From: Luteimonas viscosa
GTDB taxonomy: Bacteria > Pseudomonadota > Gammaproteobacteria > Xanthomonadales > Xanthomonadaceae
Length of the DNA stretch: 64,000 nt
Reading direction: 5' to 3'
NCBI RefSeq assembly: GCF_008244685.1
Contig: NZ_VTFT01000001.1
Span: 2,769,248 to 2,833,247 of the forward strand
A model generated the notes under the pieces. It did not search any database and was not told the DNA's origin. It saw only the letters and a list, made by a program, of their open reading frames with translations. This document shows, one piece after another, positions 27,122 to 35,372 of the stretch. Made by a program: the position numbers and the translations under genes. Position 1 is the stretch's first letter. Each line of letters starts with the position of its first letter.

Positions 27122-27733
27122 TTACTGCCCGGGCAGATCCGGCCCCGGGGGATCGGGCGGGCTGTCCGCTTCCGGCGGCGGCGCCACCATGTCAGGGGTA
27201 CCGGGCAGGTAGGACGCCACCCGGTCGAAGAACCGCTGGTAGAAATCCTGGTTCTGCACCGTGTTGCTGCCCACCCGCACCAGGTTGGCATTGCTGCTGC
27301 CGACCGGCAGCGACACCGACCCGATCATGCTCACGCCCACGCTGGCCGAATTGGATTGCGTCTTCAGCGCGTAGCGGTCCTGCACCGCGTTGAGGAACAC
27401 GATCGACCCGCCGGCCGCCTGCGGCACGCAGGTGGCGCGCACGTTGAGCTGGGTGTGGACCTCGGCCTCGGGCTGGAAACTCTTGGTCGCCTCCAGTGCG
27501 TCCGTCGTCATCGTGCCGATCACGTAGCCCTGCCCCAGCAGCGCGCGACGCGTCGCCTCGCAGGCGGTGGCCGGTGCCACCGGATAGGTGCGCGAGTAGG
27601 TGTCCTCGGGGCCGAAGGTTTCGCCCAGGGGCGGTGGTTCCACCTTGTCCTGGCGCGAGCCGCAGGCGGCCAGCGAGCAGGCCACGGCGGCGGCGAGGGC
27701 AAGGGATCGTCGGGACGGCATGGTGGCGGGCAT
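27122..27733 (-). CDS. lipoprotein, DUF2242-like
   Basis: 203 residues from ATG 27733, or 199 from ATG 27721. The leader ends in a lipobox (ACSLAAC), so it is an SPase II-processed lipoprotein. The mature region (FGPEDTYSRTYPVAPATACE ... GYVIGTMTTDALEATKSFQP ... FFDRVASYLPG) resembles DUF2242 envelope lipoproteins of beta/gammaproteobacteria. The C-terminal tail is Pro-rich. Function unknown. Confidence 0.65.
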   Translation of the reverse strand: MPATMPSRRSLALAAAVACSLAACGSRQDKVEPPPLGETFGPEDTYSRTYPVAPATACEATRRALLGQGYVIGTMTTDALEATKSFQPEAEVHTQLNVRATCVPQAAGGSIVFLNAVQDRYALKTQSNSASVGVSMIGSVSLPVGSSNANLVRVGSNTVQNQDFYQRFFDRVASYLPGTPDMVAPPPEADSPPDPPGPDLPGQ

Positions 27734-28225
27734 GCGGAGCACGGGGTCGAGTGGAACCGGAGCGGCGGCGGACGTGCAGCGCGAGTGTAGCGATGACGCC
27801 ATGCAAGGCGACTGAATGCCGCGCCCTCGGTTCCACGCCGGTTCCGCCTCGGCGGGCGTCGGCCATGCGCCGGGTCGCCTTTCGCGTGGTCGCGGCGTCG
27901 GCACTCGAAGCGAACCCGATCCGGCATCGGAGCCGGTTCCTTCCTTGCATCCTGCCGCCCGTCCCGGGAGGCGGGAACTGAACCCGATCGCGTCCTGTTC
28001 ATCCCCAACCCCCCGATTCCGCGAAAGTGCTGTATGGTGCCTGCACTGTTCAAAGCGGGATCACGGTACATCGTGGCTCCGATGCGGTTGATCAACAGGT
28101 TCCAGGGCCGGCGACGGCCTTTCCAGACGATCCGCTCCATCGCTTCGTGTTACCCCTTGCTCGATACAGTCCCGGCACCGCGCATTGCGGGCCGTGTTTC
28201 CTCAACTGATCCAAGGAGTAACACC
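27734..28225. other. intergenic region and likely cold-shock 5' leader
   Basis: About 490 bases with no supported gene. The last 100-150 bases before the csp ATG are less GC-rich than their surroundings and probably hold the promoter and the long untranslated leader usual for cspA-type mRNAs. I could not place a -10/-35 pair confidently. Confidence 0.4.
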
Positions 28226-28435
28226 ATGTCTGAACGTCAAACCGGCACCGTCAAGTGGTTCAACGACGCCAAGGGCTTCGGCTTCATCACCCCGCAGAGC
28301 GGCGCCGACCTGTTCGTGCACTTCCGTTCCATCCAGGGCAGCGGCTTCAAGTCGCTCCAGGAAGGACAGGCCGTGTCGTTCAAGGTCGCGCAGGGCCAGA
28401 AGGGTCTGCAGGCTGAAGAAGTCCAGGCCGAGTAA
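28226..28435 (+). CDS. cold-shock protein, CspA family
   Basis: 69 residues, AAGGAG ribosome-binding site at 28213. RNA-binding motifs RNP1 (KGFGFI) and RNP2 (LFVHF) are intact. It is a single OB-fold domain that melts RNA structure and acts as antiterminator or chaperone. The gene is monocistronic and ends in a strong terminator. Whether it is cold-induced or constitutive cannot be told from the protein. Confidence 0.95.
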   Translation: MSERQTGTVKWFNDAKGFGFITPQSGADLFVHFRSIQGSGFKSLQEGQAVSFKVAQGQKGLQAEEVQAE

Positions 28436-28472
28436 GCACTACTCGACGCTTGCACCGCATCAGCGGTACCAG

Positions 28473-28508
28473 AGACCCCGGGCGGCGACGCCCGGGGTCT
28501 TTTGTTTG
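28473..28508 (+). terminator. Rho-independent terminator of the csp gene
   Basis: A perfect 12-bp stem (AGACCCCGGGCG at 28473-28484 with CGCCCGGGGTCT at 28489-28500) closes a GCGA tetraloop and is followed by TTTTGTTT. It lies 38 bases after the csp stop. Confidence 0.93.
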
Positions 28509-28588
28509 GCTCTCCTCCCCTGTGAGGGAGCCTGGCCAGGTTGGCAGGGATTGGCCCCGGGCTTGAGGCCCAGGTCGTTCGCCGCGCC

Positions 28589-29512
28589 CTACAGGTGACG
28601 GCCGAGGAAGGCCAGCATCTGCTTCGCGATCTCGTCGCCATGCGTTTCCAGCGCGAGGTGGCCGGTGTCCAGGAAGCGCACTTCGGCAGCGGGGTTGTCG
28701 CGTTTGAACGCTTCCGCGCCGGCTGGCAGGAAGAACGGATCATTGCGACCCCAGATCGCCAGCGTCGGCGGGCGGTGCTCGCGGAAGTAGGCGTGCAGCT
28801 GCGCGTACTGCTTCACGTTGCTGCCGTAGTCGGCCAGCAGGTCGACCTGCGGCTCCACTCCGATGCGCTCGATCGCGTCGGCCGCCAGCTGCCACGGCTC
28901 GGGCGCGATCAGCGACGTATCCGGCACGCCCTCGGTGTACTGCCAGCGGATCATGTCGGGCGTGTTGAAGCGGCGCAGCGCTTCGCGGTTCTCCGCGGTC
29001 GGCGCGTCCCAGGCCTTGCGCATGTCGGCCCAGCCCTCGCTCAGGCCCTCTTCGTAGGCGTTGCCGTTCTGGCTCACGATCGCGGTGATCCGGTCCGGGT
29101 GCCGCACCGCCAGGCGCCAGCCGACCGGCGCGCCGTAGTCGAACACGTACAGCGCGTACCGGTCCAGGCCCTTGGCGGCGGTGAAGGCATCCACCACCGC
29201 GGTCAGCTGGTCGAAGGTGTAGCGGAACTCCGTGCCGGGCTGCACGCGGGTCTGGCCGAAGCCCGGCAGATCCGGGGCGACGACGTGGTAGCGCTGCGCC
29301 AGTTGCGGGATCAGGTCGCGGAACATGTACGACGAGGCCGCGAATCCGTGCAGCAGCAGCACGGTGGGCGCCTGCGGCGAACCGGCTTCGCGATAGAACA
29401 CGTCGACGCCCGCGACCTCGAGCGTGCGGTGGTGGACCGGTGGCGCACGGTCCGTGGCGTGGGCGCCGAACGCGGCGCCGAGGAGGGCGAGGAACGCGGC
29501 GATTGCTTTCAT
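28589..29512 (-). CDS. secreted alpha/beta hydrolase with Asp nucleophile
   Basis: 307 residues with a signal peptide (MKAIAAFLALLGAAFGAHA). The oxyanion segment is LLLHGFAASSYMFRDL. The nucleophile elbow reads VFDYGAPVGW, giving Asp rather than Ser, as in haloalkane dehalogenases and epoxide hydrolases. The remaining triad includes WGRNDPFF and the His of DTGHLALE. A paralogue sits at 53178-54173. It is divergent from a CGNR regulator; three AGTAACC-type repeats lie between them. Confidence 0.85.
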   Translation of the reverse strand: MKAIAAFLALLGAAFGAHATDRAPPVHHRTLEVAGVDVFYREAGSPQAPTVLLLHGFAASSYMFRDLIPQLAQRYHVVAPDLPGFGQTRVQPGTEFRYTFDQLTAVVDAFTAAKGLDRYALYVFDYGAPVGWRLAVRHPDRITAIVSQNGNAYEEGLSEGWADMRKAWDAPTAENREALRRFNTPDMIRWQYTEGVPDTSLIAPEPWQLAADAIERIGVEPQVDLLADYGSNVKQYAQLHAYFREHRPPTLAIWGRNDPFFLPAGAEAFKRDNPAAEVRFLDTGHLALETHGDEIAKQMLAFLGRHL

Positions 29513-29545
29513 TGGGGGCTCCAGGGGCAGGAAGTCACGGGGAGT

Positions 29546-29628
29546 AGTAACCTTTATAAATCAAAATTAACGGTTACTGGTGGCGCAGGATCGCGCATCT
29601 GGAGTAACCTGTCAACAGGTGATTTCAA
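29546..29628. promoter_or_regulatory. operator cluster between hydrolase and CGNR regulator
   Basis: AGTAACC at 29546-29552 and its complement GGTTACT at 29572-29578 flank 19 AT-rich bases. AGTAACC recurs at 29603-29609, followed by a CCTGT-CA-ACAGG dyad at 29608-29619. Repeats of one heptamer in a divergent promoter suggest binding of the adjacent regulator. The AT-rich core (TTTATAAATCAAAATTAA region) stands out from the GC-rich surroundings and probably holds the promoters. Confidence 0.5.
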
Positions 29629-29636
29629 GGTTATCC

Positions 29637-30239
29637 ATGGCAACCACGGCATCGACTGGCTCCGGAGACGACGCGCCCCTCGTCGGCGACCACCCGGCGA
29701 TGGACCTGCTCAACACGCAGGCGCGCGAAGACGGCGTGCCCACCGACGCGTGGGAGACAGGCACGGACGTCCTCCGGTGGCTGGCGCGACTCGGCATCGT
29801 TCCCGCCGCTGGCGCCGGCCGGGTGGACGAAGCGGAGCTGCTCGCGCGCGCGCGCGACCTGCGCGCGCAGGCGCGCAAGCTGATCGTGGCGCGCATGCAG
29901 GGCAAGGCCGGCAATCCCGCCGGCCTCAACGCGCACCTGCATGCGTACCCGGGCACGCCCAGCCTGCAGCGCGACGGCGCGGGTGGTTTCTCGCTGGTCC
30001 GGGTGGCGCGGGGCGATGCGGTCGCCACGCTGCTCGGCCCGGTGGCGGAGGCGGTGGCCGAGCTGCTGGTGGAGGCGGATTTCAGCCTGGTCCGCCAGTG
30101 CGAACATCCCGACTGCGTGCTGTGGTTCTACGACCGCACTAAGTCGCACAAGCGCCGCTGGTGCAGCATGGCGGTGTGCGGCAACCGCCACAAGGCGGCG
30201 CGGTTCCGCGCGAACCGGCGGGAAGGCGCGGCGGGCTGA
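29637..30239 (+). CDS. CGNR zinc-finger (ABATE-domain) regulator
   Basis: 200 residues from ATG 29637. The N-terminal ABATE-like domain (GDHPAMDLLNTQAREDG) is followed by a C-terminal CGNR zinc finger: CEHPDCVLWFYDRTKSHKRR then CSMAVCGNRHKAARFR, giving four Cys ligands and the name-giving CGNR. Members are thought to be DNA-binding, stress-related regulators. Divergence from the hydrolase gene and the shared repeats suggest it controls that gene. Confidence 0.88.
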   Translation: MATTASTGSGDDAPLVGDHPAMDLLNTQAREDGVPTDAWETGTDVLRWLARLGIVPAAGAGRVDEAELLARARDLRAQARKLIVARMQGKAGNPAGLNAHLHAYPGTPSLQRDGAGGFSLVRVARGDAVATLLGPVAEAVAELLVEADFSLVRQCEHPDCVLWFYDRTKSHKRRWCSMAVCGNRHKAARFRANRREGAAG

Positions 30240-30296
30240 GCCGCGCCTTCGGGATTCCACCGCGCCGGCAGGCAAGGCCAGGTGCGATGGCCGGCC

Positions 30297-30740
30297 TCAG
30301 GGCAGCGGCGTGCGCATCCCCACCGCCAGCCGGTTCCAGCCGTTGATCTCGACCACCAGGAACGTCAGCTCGGCGATCCCGGCCTCGTCGAAGTGCTCCG
30401 GCAGCGGCGCGTAGTCGGCGTCGGCGGCATTGGTGGCCTCGATACGCGTCAGCGATTCGGCCCAGCCGAGCGCGGCGCGTTCGCGCGCGTCGAACAGGCG
30501 GCTTTCCCGCCAGCCGGCGAGCGTGTCGAGCTTGCGCTGGTCCTCGCCCGCCTCGCGCGCCTCGCGCGCATGCATGTCCAGGCAGTAGGCGCAGCCGTTG
30601 ATCTGCGAGACGCGCAGTTTCACCAGCCCGGACAGGCGCGGGCCCAGGCTGCCGTCGTGCAGGGCGTCGGCGAGGGCGAGCATCGCCTTGAACGCTTTCG
30701 GGGCGAGTCGGGGGTAGGGAACGCGGGTGTGTTGCGACAT
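30297..30740 (-). CDS. carboxymuconolactone decarboxylase/AhpD-family protein (ECF41 partner)
   Basis: 147 residues. The AhpD-type redox/active motif is NGCAYCLDMHAREAREAG (Cys-x2-Cys-x3-His). Such proteins act as alkylhydroperoxidases or decarboxylases. The gene follows the ECF41 sigma gene by 79 bases and has its own TGTCACG-N16-CGTC promoter. This is the classical partner class (COE: carboxymuconolactone decarboxylase, oxidoreductase, epimerase) of ECF41 sigma factors. Confidence 0.9.
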   Translation of the reverse strand: MSQHTRVPYPRLAPKAFKAMLALADALHDGSLGPRLSGLVKLRVSQINGCAYCLDMHAREAREAGEDQRKLDTLAGWRESRLFDARERAALGWAESLTRIEATNAADADYAPLPEHFDEAGIAELTFLVVEINGWNRLAVGMRTPLP

Positions 30741-30785
30741 GGAAGGCTCCGGACATGGCGGCCACCATGGCCGCCTCACCGGGAG

Positions 30786-30812
30786 GACGGGCCAGCGCGT
30801 ACGCGCGTGACA
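30786..30812 (-). promoter_or_regulatory. ECF41-type promoter of the AhpD-family gene
   Basis: On the minus strand TGTCACG (30812-30806) and CGTC (30789-30786) are separated by exactly 16 bases. The known ECF41 promoter is TGTCACA-N16-CGTC. The -10 element lies 46 bases before the start codon at 30740. Confidence 0.8.
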
Positions 30813-30819
30813 CCCGCGC

Positions 30820-31683
30820 TCAATGCAGCCGCAACTTGTCCGGGTTCATCTGGTTGAGCACCTCCACGATGCGCTCGCCGTCGCTGACGATCGTGGTGAT
30901 CATCTGCAGCCGGCCGTGCAGGAAGCGCAGCCCGGCCGCCTCGCCGTTGACGCGCCCGATCCGCCACTGCGCCTCGCGCGGCACACGGCGCGCCACCGCC
31001 CGGTACAGCCGTGCGATGCGGTCGGCACCTTCCAGCGGCCGCAGCGCGGCGATCGTCTTGCCGCCGCCGTCCGAGCGCAGGCGCGCGTCCGCGTGCAGCA
31101 GGGCCATGATCGCGTCGCGATCGCCGCTGGCAGAGGCCTGCAGGAAACGCTCCAGCAGTTCGCGATGCCGTTCCGGCGCGACCCCGGGAAAACGCGCGCG
31201 CCCGGCCTGCACGCGTTCGCGTGCGCGGTGCACCATCTGCCGGCAGTTGGCCTCGCCCTGGCCGAGCAGCGCCGCGATCTGCGCGTAGTCGTAGTCGAAC
31301 ACTTCGCGCAGCAGGAATGCCGCGCGCTCCTCCGGCCCCAGCCGTTCGAGCAGCGCGAGGAAGGCCAGCGACACCTGTTCGGCGATCTCGGCGCGGCCGG
31401 CGGGGCCGGGCGATTCGTCGATGGTCAGAGGCTCGGGCAGCCAGGGACCGATGTAGTCGGTGCGCGCGACGTGCGCCAGGCGCAGGCGGTCGATGGCGAG
31501 CCGGGTGACGGTGGCCACCAGCCAGCCGGCCGGGTCGCGCACCGCGGCGTAGTCGGCCTGGCGCCAGCGCAGCCAGGCATCCTGCACCGTGTCCTCGGCA
31601 TCGGCACGGGTGCCCAGCATCCGGTAGGCGAGGGCCAGCAGCCGCGGGCGGTGGATTTCGAAGGTCCGGTCGTGCGGGGTCAT
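30820..31683 (-). CDS. sigJ: ECF41-type RNA polymerase sigma factor (SigJ-like, SnoaL tail)
   Basis: 287 residues. Sigma2 (RPRLLALAYRMLGTRADAED, residues 12-31) and sigma4 (YAQIAALLGQGEANCRQMVH) are followed by a SnoaL-like C-terminal domain. That domain holds DGGGK (within LRSDGGGKTIAALRP) and ends NPDKLRLH; both motifs define the ECF41 group, in which the tail replaces an anti-sigma factor and modulates activity. The same TGTCACG-N16-CGTC promoter precedes this gene and its partner, so it should be autoregulated. ATG 31683. Confidence 0.92.
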   Translation of the reverse strand: MTPHDRTFEIHRPRLLALAYRMLGTRADAEDTVQDAWLRWRQADYAAVRDPAGWLVATVTRLAIDRLRLAHVARTDYIGPWLPEPLTIDESPGPAGRAEIAEQVSLAFLALLERLGPEERAAFLLREVFDYDYAQIAALLGQGEANCRQMVHRARERVQAGRARFPGVAPERHRELLERFLQASASGDRDAIMALLHADARLRSDGGGKTIAALRPLEGADRIARLYRAVARRVPREAQWRIGRVNGEAAGLRFLHGRLQMITTIVSDGERIVEVLNQMNPDKLRLH

Positions 31684-31692
31684 GAGGGAAAG

Positions 31693-31719
31693 GACGAACG
31701 ACGGCGTGCGCGCGTGACA
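31693..31719 (-). promoter_or_regulatory. ECF41-type autoregulatory promoter of the sigma gene
   Basis: On the minus strand TGTCACG (31719-31713) and CGTC (31696-31693) are again separated by 16 bases, ending only 9 bases before the ATG at 31683. Transcription would give a very short leader. Confidence 0.78.
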
Positions 31720-31866
31720 GGGATCCGGAAGCGGGCGCCGTGACTGTGCCCGATGCCGGCTGTCCGGGTCGACTGCGTTCCTGCGGGTTCTGCCGCGGCG
31801 CCATCGGCAACGCGTGCGTCGACGGCGTCGCGCCTGCGCCCTCCGGTCCGACGGGCCTGCAACGAA

Positions 31867-31897
31867 AATGCCGCGCACCTGTGAGGTGCGCGGCATT
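31867..31897 (-). terminator. Rho-independent terminator after the BON-domain gene
   Basis: Perfect 14-bp stem (AATGCCGCGCACCT with AGGTGCGCGGCATT) around a three-base loop, followed on the minus strand by TTTTCGTT. It lies 64 bases beyond the BON-domain lipoprotein stop. Confidence 0.88.
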
Positions 31898-31960
31898 CAT
31901 GGACAACCGTTGGGGACGGGCCGGGCGCATGTCACGCCCGGGAACCGCCCCGGCCCTCGA

Positions 31961-32461
31961 TCACTCGGTGGCGGCGCCGACGGTCAGACCGGTCGTATCG
32001 ACATTGGTCACGCCTTCGATGTCGCGCGCGATCCGGGTTGCATGGTCGATCTGCGCCTGCGATTCGACCTGGCCAGAGAGCGCCACGACGCCATTGACGG
32101 TTTCGACATCGATCGCCAGTCCGGACACATCGTTGTCGGCGAGCAGCGAGGACTTGACCTTGGTGGTGATCCAGGTGTCGTCGACCGGCTGGTCGGAGTC
32201 GCGGCCGTCGTCCATGTCCGCGTGCTGCGCGTCACCCATGGCAGGCGGCTGCGCTGGATCCGCGTAGGGATCGGCACCGGTGGCCACCGGGTCGGTCGGA
32301 CCCGTCGGAGTCGTGTCCGGCGTGGTCTCCATGGCCGCTTCGTCTGCCGGCGTCATGTCGGCACGGTCGTCGGCATCGGGTGCGCAACCCACGGCGAAGG
32401 CGAGCGCCGTGGACAGCGCGATCGCGAGGGGCAGGCGGGTCGGGGACGAAATCATCTTCAT
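31961..32461 (-). CDS. BON-domain lipoprotein
   Basis: 166 residues. The leader ends ALAFAVGC, a lipobox-like site. An acidic Asp/Thr/Pro-rich linker (residues 26-90) leads to one BON domain: TTKVKSSLLADNDVSGLAID then VVALSGQVESQAQIDHATR and GVTNVDTTGL. BON domains bind phospholipids and stabilise the envelope, as in OsmY. Likely anchored in the periplasm or outer membrane; often osmotic- or stress-inducible. Confidence 0.88.
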   Translation of the reverse strand: MKMISSPTRLPLAIALSTALAFAVGCAPDADDRADMTPADEAAMETTPDTTPTGPTDPVATGADPYADPAQPPAMGDAQHADMDDGRDSDQPVDDTWITTKVKSSLLADNDVSGLAIDVETVNGVVALSGQVESQAQIDHATRIARDIEGVTNVDTTGLTVGAATE

Positions 32462-32741
32462 TGCAGTGCTCCGGGACAGGAGTGGGGACGTGCGGCCAGT
32501 GTGGTGGGCGGGTTGTCCACGAGACGTGACCGGTTCGTGCCAGAGCGTTAAATCGGCGCGGATTCCGTTCACCAACGACAACGGCGACTGACTGGAGACC
32601 AGGCGGGCGCGGACGTCGGTGAAGAGAGCGTTGCGGGTATCGGTATCCGGAAGCGCGCACCAGGCGCGGGGGTCCACATCGGTGCGCCTGGGAAGAACGC
32701 CCGGTCGCCTTCGTGGCTGGTCGCCTGGCCTTGAAGAAGTG

Positions 32742-33155
32742 CTAGGCGGCGGCCGTCGACTGGGCAGCAGCCGTCGGATCGTCCTGTTCCGGCGTTTCGG
32801 TATGGGCGCACGCCACCCACCGGCCCTGCTTCCTGACCCAGGTGGTGGTGTCGTAGACCACCATGTCGTGGTGCCTGCCGCCCATCGTGAAGGACTGTTT
32901 CGCCTTGTACGAGGCGATCGCCACGTCCGGCGTCGGGAAGAGGACGCTCTCGTCGGAGAACTCGAACGAGGTCATCCGCGCATCGCCAGCGAGCGCCATC
33001 GCCTTGTATTCCCCGGGGGCGAAGCGACGGATGCCGCGGACGCCGGCGACGGTGGACTGCTCGTCCAGCAGGGAGATGGCGGTGTCGACGTCCATCTCGA
33101 CCATGGACTGCCAGAACCTGCGCTCCAGGGCCATGATGTCGGCCTGTGTGGTCAT
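32742..33155 (-). CDS. SnoaL/DUF4440-like protein
   Basis: 137 residues from ATG 33155 (GAGGTGCAGG just before). NTF2-like alpha+beta cone: MALERRFWQSMVEMDVDTAI then VYDTTTWVRKQGRWVACAHT at the end, the pattern of DUF4440/SnoaL proteins. Small-molecule binding or enzymatic role unknown. The last residues (TAAAQSTAAA) are disordered. Confidence 0.8.
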   Translation of the reverse strand: MTTQADIMALERRFWQSMVEMDVDTAISLLDEQSTVAGVRGIRRFAPGEYKAMALAGDARMTSFEFSDESVLFPTPDVAIASYKAKQSFTMGGRHHDMVVYDTTTWVRKQGRWVACAHTETPEQDDPTAAAQSTAAA

Positions 33156-33362
33156 CCTGCACCTCGCGTCCGAAATGGTCGCCACATGATGCGCACGACG
33201 CGTTCGCATCGCGTCGTCGAAGCGTTATCGGTGCGGCGTGGACGCATCGCGGCGTCGCGCATGCAGGATCGCGGCTCCCGGCACCCCGGGCGTGTCCGGA
33301 ACCTTGAACGGATCGCGCCTTGCGCCCTTCGCCATGGCATTCTCGCCGCGAACTTCGCAGCT

Positions 33363-33569
33363 TCACTGCCGGGCTTGACCGGCCCCGTCGAGACGGGCGG
33401 TGCCGTCATTCGCAGCGGATGCCGGGCGCCTGCCGTACTGCCGCGGCGGGGCGCCCATGACCCGCTTGAATGCGGTGCTGAATGGCGAGCCGTTCCAGGG
33501 CCCTGCGAAGCGCCGCGGGTCCATGGCGTCTTCCGGACGATCGCGAGGGTGGATCGGACTCCGGCGCAT
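33363..33569 (-). pseudogene. C-terminal remnant of an AraC-family regulator
   Basis: A 68-codon minus frame contains NGSPFSTAFKRVMGAPPRQY, the second helix-turn-helix and signature end of AraC/XylS regulators. The first helix-turn-helix and the sensor domain are missing and the sequence before it is unrelated. It lies in the gap between the SnoaL-like gene and the GMC oxidoreductase. Confidence 0.6.
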
Positions 33570-33661
33570 GCGAAGGGGAAACGAGGTCGTTGGTTGTCAG
33601 GTCGCAAACCGAGCACAGGCCCGGGGCGCACAGCCATACCCGAAGCACATTGCAGCATTGC

Positions 33662-35251
33662 TCAAAGCCCGTGCGCTTTCCTGATGATCTCGGCGGCTCG
33701 CTCCCCGATGACGACACAGGGCGCCATGGTGTTCCCGCTCGGGACATTGGGCATGATGGACGCATCCGCGATCCGCAACCGGTCGATACCGTAGACCTGC
33801 AGGTTGCCGTTGACCACCGACATCTTGTCGCGCCCCATCTTCGCCGTGCAGGCCTGATGCCAGAAGGTCACCGCCGAGTCGCGGATGTAGGTTTCCATCT
33901 CGGACGGCGCCAGGTTTCCCGGCATCGCTTCACGCTTCAGCAGATTCTTGAACGGCGAGGCGTGCGCCATCTCCCGTGCCAACGTGATGGTCGCCACGGC
34001 GCCGCGTACGTCGTCGGGGTGGGAAAGCGTATTGGCCTCGATCCGGCAGGGTGCACCTGCTTCGGCACCCGTGAGGTGCACCGAACCGCGACTCTTGGGA
34101 TGGGAAAGTCCGGCGAACGTCATCCAGCCATGCTCCGGCACGCCGCGGTGCGCGGTCTCCGGCGTCGGCACCGGGAACTCCAGCTGGCAATGGAATACAT
34201 CGGGAGCAGCCAGCGCAGGATCGGTCTTCCAGTACAGCGTGGCCTCCGATCCGCCGTTGCCGACGCCCACCGGCGTACCCGACTCGAAGATGCAGCCGAA
34301 GGACACGTGGTCCTGATGGTTTCTTCCAACGCCGGGCAGGTGCTGGATCACCCGGATGCCATGGGGCGCCAGTTCCTCTTCCGGACCGATGCCGGACTGC
34401 ATCAGGACCTTGGGCGTATTGATGGCGCCCATCGACAGGACCACCTCGCGGTCGGCCATGATGCGTGTGCTGCGCGCACCCTGCATCACCTCGACGCCGA
34501 CCACGGTGGTGCCGTTGAACACCAGTCTGCCGACCTGGGCGTTGGTCATCACCGTCAGGTTGGACTGCCCCAGCTTCGGGAAGATGTAGCAACGGAAGAT
34601 CGATGAGCGCCGGCCCGCCTTCACGATCAGGTCGTTGAGCGCAACGCCGCCGCGTCCTTCCATCATGGCGCCGTTGGGGCTGTCGAACGTCGGGATCCCA
34701 AGTGACCTGGCTGCCTCGACCATGGCGATCGCCACCGGTTGGGGATGGGGCGGCGTCGTCACGTGCACCGGTCCGGCGGTGCCGCGCCGGGCGGCATCGG
34801 GCACGCCGCGCCAGTCTTCGATGCGTCGATAGATCTCGAGCACCGAACGATAGCTCCACGCATCGTCGCCGGCTTCTTCAGCGAAGTGCTCCCAGTCGCT
34901 TCGATGCCCGCGCGCCCACACCATCACGTTGATGCTGGATCCGCCGCCCAGCACCTTGCCCATGTTCAGTGGAATGGCACGGCGATTGAGGTGCGGATTG
35001 GGCTGGGCCACGAAGGCCCAGTCGCGGTCGGAGCCGAGGTTCAGCGGCCACTGCGTCGGATCGAGCACTTCAGGCACCTCGTCGGATCCGCCCGCCTCGA
35101 TCAACAGCACGCGCACCGCGGGATTCTCCGCGAGCCTGCCGGCCAGCGCGCAACCGGCAGGACCGGCGCCGCAGACGATGAAGTCGTAACGACCCGGATG
35201 TCGTGCGTCGGTCGCGTCAGAAGAATGGAAAGGAGGGTGAGGGCTGGACAT
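33662..35251 (-). CDS. GMC-family FAD oxidoreductase (choline dehydrogenase-like)
   Basis: 529 residues from ATG 35251; an in-frame TTG at 35326 is less likely. ADP-binding motif FIVCGAGPAGCALAGRL (24-40), GMC signature GKVLGGGSSINVMVWARGH, second signature GAINTPKVLMQSGIGP, catalytic His in TFWHQACTAKMG (replacing the usual HPxGTCRMG) and the Asn of VPSGNTMAPC near the end. It oxidises an alcohol; the substrate is unknown. The altered HPxGT motif suggests a substrate other than choline. Confidence 0.88.
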   Translation of the reverse strand: MSSPHPPFHSSDATDARHPGRYDFIVCGAGPAGCALAGRLAENPAVRVLLIEAGGSDEVPEVLDPTQWPLNLGSDRDWAFVAQPNPHLNRRAIPLNMGKVLGGGSSINVMVWARGHRSDWEHFAEEAGDDAWSYRSVLEIYRRIEDWRGVPDAARRGTAGPVHVTTPPHPQPVAIAMVEAARSLGIPTFDSPNGAMMEGRGGVALNDLIVKAGRRSSIFRCYIFPKLGQSNLTVMTNAQVGRLVFNGTTVVGVEVMQGARSTRIMADREVVLSMGAINTPKVLMQSGIGPEEELAPHGIRVIQHLPGVGRNHQDHVSFGCIFESGTPVGVGNGGSEATLYWKTDPALAAPDVFHCQLEFPVPTPETAHRGVPEHGWMTFAGLSHPKSRGSVHLTGAEAGAPCRIEANTLSHPDDVRGAVATITLAREMAHASPFKNLLKREAMPGNLAPSEMETYIRDSAVTFWHQACTAKMGRDKMSVVNGNLQVYGIDRLRIADASIMPNVPSGNTMAPCVVIGERAAEIIRKAHGL

Positions 35252-35372
35252 GGCGGCAGATACTCCGGGCGAGGTGGGGCATTCAGGCAGCCGGGTGTGG
35301 CCGCCCGTCGTGGGAGAGGGGTGCAATGGGGAAAGCCGCGGACGCGCCGGACGGCGCGTTCGCGGGAGACGC

